This document shows positions 59,001-64,000 of a stretch of DNA of 64,000 nucleotides, one piece after another. The position numbers and the translations under genes are program-made. How positions within the stretch are numbered: position 1 is the first letter of the stretch; the number at the start of each line of letters is the position of its first letter. Location: contig NC_088796.1 of NCBI RefSeq assembly GCF_011386835.1, positions 88,767,468-88,831,467 of the forward strand, written 5' to 3'. The notes below the pieces were generated by a model. It was not told the origin of the DNA. It ran no database searches and worked only from the letters and a program-made list of their open reading frames with translations. Source of the stretch: Chrysemys picta bellii. Lineage: Eukaryota; Chordata; Testudines; Emydidae.

Positions 59001-59302
59001 CAGGGGTGAGCAACCTTTCAGAAGTGGTGTGCCGAGTCTTCATTTATTCACTCTGATTTAAGGTTTCGCGTGCCAGTAATACATTTTAACCTTTTTAGAA
59101 GGTCTCTTCCTATAAGTCTATAATATATAACTAAACTATTGTTGTATGTAAAGTAAATAGGGTTTTTAAAATGTTTAAGAAGCTTCATTTAAAATTAAAT
59201 TAAAATGCAGAACTGGTGGCCAGGACCCGGGCAGTGAGAGTGCCGCTGAAAATCAGCTCACATGGCGCCTTCGGCACGCGTGCCATAGGTTGCCTATCCC
59301 TG
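59001..59302. mobile_element. non-autonomous hAT element (302 bp), well preserved
   Basis: The termini 'caggggtgagcaacc' and 'ggttgcctatccctg' are inverted. An exact 8-bp duplication, gcctaggc (itself palindromic), lies at 58993-59000 and 59303-59310. The body ('ggtttcgcgtgccagtaata', 'agaagcttcatttaaaatta') is nearly identical to the consensus of an abundant turtle hAT MITE as I remember it, so it is probably one of the younger insertions in the window. Confidence 0.95.
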
Positions 59303-59310
59303 GCCTAGGC

Positions 59311-60080
59311 ACAATCAAGTACTGTTAGAGAAAGGATTATTCTCATTTTTCTCATTCAGGCACTGATCACCCCTGCATGCATCATTTCATCTTAGAATGT
59401 GAGTATAAATGCAGTGTATGGCTATATTGTAATGCCCATTTGCACTAACTATTTTATATTAAATAGGCTTTAATTTTATCACTCATTGGGTCATTCACAG
59501 CCCTCCACTAAATTAAATTATCTGTAACTACTCTGGAGGCTCAAACCATAAAAAAATCAGTTTGGTTTTATTCCTTATCTTTAAATTACTAATTGGGAAC
59601 ACATAAATCAAAGGTTACAAATGTTTGTTCTGAATCTCAATTCCTACAGCTATATCTGTAGAAAATTAATTGGGAAATGTTATTCAACTTTGGACTATTA
59701 TTTTTACTCTCCCTTTCCCATATAACTATCAGTTAGATTGAAGTAATTGTGTCTTACACATGAACAAAAGAAGATATTAAGTTATACAATTCTCTCGTGT
59801 CATAGTAGGCATGTTTTAAAATATTGTACAGTCGAAGCCTGATCTTGCAAGGCGCTCAGCATGCTTGATGTCAGTGGGACCTAGGAACACTCAGAACCTT
59901 GCAGGAAATACTCAGCACTCTGTAGTATCTTGTCCCAAAACCTAATCATCTATTTTTAATTTAATAATATGCATCAACTGTATTTTTCACAAGATTTAGT
60001 GCTCTACCAACCGTATTTTCCTTAGTGTCCTTGTAAATTCTAAATAGCAGTTTATGCTCATCTAAAATGTCATTATTAAA
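59311..60080. other. intergenic, foldback remnants only
   Basis: 'gcctgatcttgcaaggcgct' and 'atgtcagtgggacctag', 'aaccttgcagg' at about 59838-59906 form a decayed foldback copy. No gene. Confidence 0.4.
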
Positions 60081-60173
60081 GACTCAATTCAGGAAAGTGT
60101 TCCTATTCAGGAAACCACTTAAGTGTGTGCATAGGTTTAAGCATGTGCTGAAGTGCTTTCCTGAATCAGGGCC
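60081..60173. repeat. short foldback repeat
   Basis: 'gactcaattcaggaaag' at the left pairs with 'ctttcctgaatcagggcc' at the right, and 'ccacttaagtgtgtgc' with 'gcatgtgctgaagtg'. It is a separate foldback family from that at 30358, with the same general build. Confidence 0.7.
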
Positions 60174-60619
60174 TAAAAGATTAGCTGAGTGGATTTTCAA
60201 AAGTTTGTTGAGTAAAAAAATATAGTTGTCTGAGCAAATGCCTGAAGGAGACAAACTGCAACTGCTTTAACAGAACTGATCTAAAGTAAAAGGAAGAGGG
60301 CCCAATCCTACTGCAAAACTTCCACTGATTGAGCAGGACTAAGGGTTGCAAGATTAGACCCAAAATAACTCCAGTACTCTTGGAGTAGATAGAATTAAAG
60401 GGATGCCGAGATCATAAAAACAGATATGTTTGGCTGTATCTATGTATTGCAATAAACCATTCCTTGGAGTAGGTTGAATATGGGCACAATATACACAACA
60501 GCCGTCTCAAACATTTTACACGTTACTTGTAATGGTAGGCTGCAATACATGGGTATGTGTCTTTGGCACAGGTCTAGCTTAAACTGCACAATCTACAATG
60601 ATTTCTCCTTACTGTGGAC

Positions 60620-60743
60620 TAGGATGACCAGATAGCAAGTGTGAAAAATCGGGACAGGGGGTGGGAGGTAATAGGTACCTATATAAGAAAAAGCCTCCAA
60701 AATCAGGACTGTCCCTATAAAATCGGGACATCTGATCACCCTA
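60620..60743. mobile_element. non-autonomous hAT-like MITE (124 bp)
   Basis: The ends 'taggatgaccagata' and 'tctgatcaccct a' are inverted copies (TAGGGTGACCAGAT type), and 'aaaaatcgggacaggg' mirrors 'ctataaaatcgggaca'-like text inside. An exact 8-bp duplication, ctgtggac, lies at 60612-60619 and 60744-60751. The 8-bp duplication suggests the hAT superfamily. The family is very common in turtles. Confidence 0.9.
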
Positions 60744-60751
60744 CTGTGGAC

Positions 60752-63700
60752 AGGAAGCCAAAAGCATAGCAGCTATGCCAGTTCACTGGGTCCTATCTAA
60801 CCTACCACTATATTGCATTCATAGTGTGCCTATCATCATGATATCTTACCTAGGTCCCATTAAGAGGAGCCCTTAATCTATCATATAGTGCAAGTGCTAC
60901 ACATTTGAAATTATGCAAAAGCCCCTGCTCCCAGCAACAGTGCTGGGAATTATGACACAGGTGCTACAGGAGTCCCAAAACACACCAGTATGACATCAGT
61001 TGTAAAGTGCTCTGTGCACAACATACTAGACTGTTGCAAGGCCAAGCAAGGCAACCAACCATTTCAAGCAATCGTGTCTGCAACAGTTTTCTTGCTTAGG
61101 GTTAGATTGGAACGTTACAATCTGCTGTAACTAAGATGCTGTTGCCCCAGGGGCAGACAAGAGGATGCATTTTGAATCACAATTCCTTCTCAGTTCTTTC
61201 CTTGCTCCAAGGAGAGATTACTTCACTCCTTTTAAGGGAGCAGATTGCTGCTACTTACCCCTTTTAGTGCTGTCCAACTACTCTACCAGTGAGTAATGGA
61301 AAATGGCAGCAGAGCTCCTACACAAAATATCAGGCATGCAGACCCTGCTCTCCATGTTTTATAACAAGTTCATGTATTTATGTATGAACTCATCCTGTTA
61401 CTTCCAAGCATGAAGTCTATCAAAACAGGACTCATACTCTTGGAACTTCAAACTGGCCTAGGAACATGATCTCCAGAAATGAATAGCGCATTTTATGTGC
61501 TTAGGTGCCTGACCTACAGCCAGAACAAAAATGCCCTCTTTTATTCTCTACCTTTGTTCGTTTTCTCATTTCCTTGCTTTTGTCATGGAAAGACCATCGG
61601 GAATATTTACTTCTCTTGGCATGGGAACATTTCACTTGATGCTCAATCAATCTTCTCTCTTTCCCCTTTGGTTCTTTCACCCTGAGCTCCAGAATGAAAA
61701 ATGAGAGTGTTCTGATCTGGCATATTAAACCATAACTAATCATTATTAAATCAATTTTCATTCTTCCTCAGCTAGAATTTCATAGGGAAAAGATTTAAAT
61801 TTCCAGCTAGACCCATGCTAAGATAAGAAAAAAAATCAAACAGATTGTTAATATGTAGCTCAATCTATAAAATGCTATGTTATTTACTTTTTATTATATT
61901 ATTTTTAGCATCATAGGCAAGTACTCTAATTTTTAAAACTCAGTATGATTCTAAAACATCTTCCACTAAATTATTAGGGTTGGGCAAACAGTATGGGTGG
62001 AAAAGTGAATCTATCTGACCCAGTCTACCAGGCTGAACCTGAACATTGGAAATCTAGTGAGCCGGAAACTATTATGATATTGTGTTATGACACTGTTGCC
62101 TTAAGATGTTTTGTTGTAATGTTGTACCACCACTTAGTGATGCAAATGACATTACATAAAGGGAAGCTGGCTGGTCAGTTCCCACAACCACTATAGATAA
62201 TTCCTGCTCTTCAGGAACTAATTACAAGTGCCTGAGTAGGAAACAGCATTCTGTTGTGAGTTTGCTGAACTTTGTGCCCAACAGCAAACCCTCAGCTCAA
62301 ACCCATAAGTGTGTAAATAGGACAAGCTCCCTCTGAGAGAAACTGTTACATCAGCTGATGATTATTCAGGTAGTCATCAGGAATTTCTATTGGAACACTT
62401 TGTCCTTGTGCTTAGGACTGTGCACTTATTTCCCAAATTCCTAAAACACCCTCTTGCTTTCTGACACCTTTGAATTCTGCTGGCAGCAGTGAAAATCTTC
62501 ATCCCCAGCCCCTAGTCCAGAGGAGTTTATTTTCCTCTGTTAGATATAGGAAATTGTCCCCTGTTTAAAAGCACAATAACAGTCTGGTAAGTTCCTCTTT
62601 TTATAAACCAAGTAGTACTGGTAACTGACATTCTTCCCTTTGTTTCAAAACTAAACCAATTCCTGAGCATAGTTTTAAGAGAGCCCTGTGTATAGTGCTT
62701 TGGATGAGATGAAAAACCAAGGGCATGATCAACACATAGTATTTTTCTCCAAACTAGAAGTGTTAATCCCCCTGCTCTGGCTAAATTCCAAATCAAATAA
62801 TTATATTCTGCCTGCCTGGCTCCCCTCTGCCATATCAATTGACTATGCTACCCTCCACTTCCTGTCCTGAACTGGTATGCAGTGTGGCTGTGCATTATTA
62901 AACAGCTGCAACCTTTCCCCCTCGAGCATTTACTGGTTGGTGAAGTAATTCATATATATAAGATATGTACTTTTGGATCCTTTGGGATGAAAAGAACAAA
63001 ATGAATCCACAATATTATTATTCATCGTTAGCTAAGATTTCTCCAAAGACTCAACCTTCTCTTAGCCCTATGAAGTGGCAAACAAACAAACTTTTTGTAA
63101 AGCAATCAGCTTCCCAAGGTAAGAGCCACAAGGCTCATCTGGACACTATCTTGTTTATCATAGTGCTGACTGAAAGATAAAATGTGTGGACATTTAGCAG
63201 ATTGAGACAGATCTCTTGGGTGCTTTAGGCTTTTGGGAAATGTGGCTGGTCTCAGAGTCAGCTTGTCCACCCCATAGATTCTAAATTGCTAAAAGGGAGC
63301 AGCTTAACTTGAAAGAACAGCTGAGGACTTTGTGGCACCTCTTTATCTATGGGTACTGTAGAAATTATATTATTCTTTAAGGGCCCAGTGGGCAGTACTG
63401 ACTCAAGCAAAATGTCTGTTAAAGTCAGTGGGACTTTTGCCAGAGTAAGGTCTGAAGGACCAGGCTTTTAAGGAAGAAAATTATGAGAACAGTATTCTGC
63501 TGAACAGTCTTCCTGGAGAGCCTCATGAGGAAATTCATGTAATTTGGGAAGAGAAAAATTGAGTATCATTTTCTGAATCAAGGAATGCTGGTCTTGATTG
63601 TTGCCGTCTGAATGCTGAAAAAAGCCTCCCTGGATTTGTTACAGTGTTGGAGAATTTTGAATACTTGTTTGCAAAGGTTATCTAGGTCTTTGGTCCTGAA

Positions 63701-63958
63701 ATGCACTTATGCCTCTGTTGGTTAGTCTAATGATCAGAGGGTTTGGAAAAGAAAAGTTCTTCTCTCATATACTTGGATTCGGATCCATTGAGGCAAATCA
63801 GGTAATGGCACACACAGGTGGCCAGTTACTCTAGAGGTCTGTCTGACCATGTGCCTTCTTCTGCCATGACTTACATCCCATGCAACTACTTTGACTTCAG
63901 TGTGGTTTCATAGGATATAGATTAGGGCAGAATTTGGTCCCTTGGAACAGACTCAGCT
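60752..63958. other. intergenic, no gene recognised
   Basis: 3.2 kb of gene desert without supportable features. The phrase 'ggactttgtggcacctcttt' at about 63326-63345 may be a tiny relic of the repeat family seen at 18107. Confidence 0.45.
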
Positions 63959-64000
63959 TGTGACAGGTTGGATCACAGAAACCCCCTGAGCTGCCACCTG
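63959..64000 (+). repeat. start of an LTR-like repeat, cut by the window end
   Basis: 'tgtgacaggttggatcacag' followed by 'aaaccccctgagctgccacc' matches the left end of a large LTR-like repeat I recognise from turtle genomes, with the usual TG start. Only 42 bp are in the window. Confidence 0.55.

Noticed and set aside
1..64000. CRISPR arrays, operons, rRNA or complete tRNA genes
   Set aside because: No regularly spaced identical repeats, no rRNA text and no intact tRNA cloverleaf were seen. tRNA-like boxes occur only in decayed SINEs.

Overview
This is vertebrate nuclear DNA, most likely from a turtle. The repeats point that way: several CR1 LINE fragments, MIR-type SINEs, a Ty3/gypsy retrotransposon remnant, and many short hAT-type elements whose consensus sequences I recognise from turtle genomes. 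There are no operons, phage genes, CRISPR arrays, rRNA or convincing tRNA genes. The species assignment is inference.

The window holds one gene I can support: GAS1 (growth arrest specific 1), intronless, on the + strand. It has a TATA-like box near 11107, a long 5' leader with at least five upstream ATG reading frames, a CDS at 11770-12693 (307 aa), and a 3' UTR running to a polyadenylation signal at 13809. GAS1 is a GPI-anchored cell-surface protein with two GFR-alpha-like ten-cysteine domains. It acts as a Hedgehog co-receptor and modulates GDNF/RET signalling. The CDS and proximal leader form a CpG island.

Left flank (1-11 kb): an LTR-like repeat (722-1520), an imperfect tandem repeat (about 2760-3010), two CR1 fragments (one split by a 110-bp hAT element), and a foldback MITE (8745-9006). 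From about 9.0 to 18.1 kb, around GAS1, I recognise no transposon. That pattern is common where cis-regulatory DNA excludes insertions.

Right flank (18-64 kb): a gene desert filled with repeats. It contains an L2-like reverse transcriptase relic (about 18.2-19.3 kb, - strand), a 2-kb CR1 (19.79-21.79 kb, - strand) carrying a second copy of the same hAT element, and a gypsy pol remnant (25.7-27.5 kb, - strand) split by another hAT element. Further right are MIR copies, a long inverted repeat (38559-38913), a rearranged tRNA-type SINE pair (45.3-45.8 kb), more CR1, and several hAT MITEs with perfect 8-bp target duplications. One stretch near 31.6-32.2 kb (- strand) reads like a decayed protein-coding sequence that I cannot name.

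I did not find a new biological system. The most interesting observations are two independent hAT insertions at the same octamer of two CR1 copies in opposite relative orientation, the about 355-bp imperfect hairpin at 38.6-38.9 kb, the uORF-dense GAS1 leader, and the transposon-poor block around GAS1. Repeat family names come from recognition, not from a database search.
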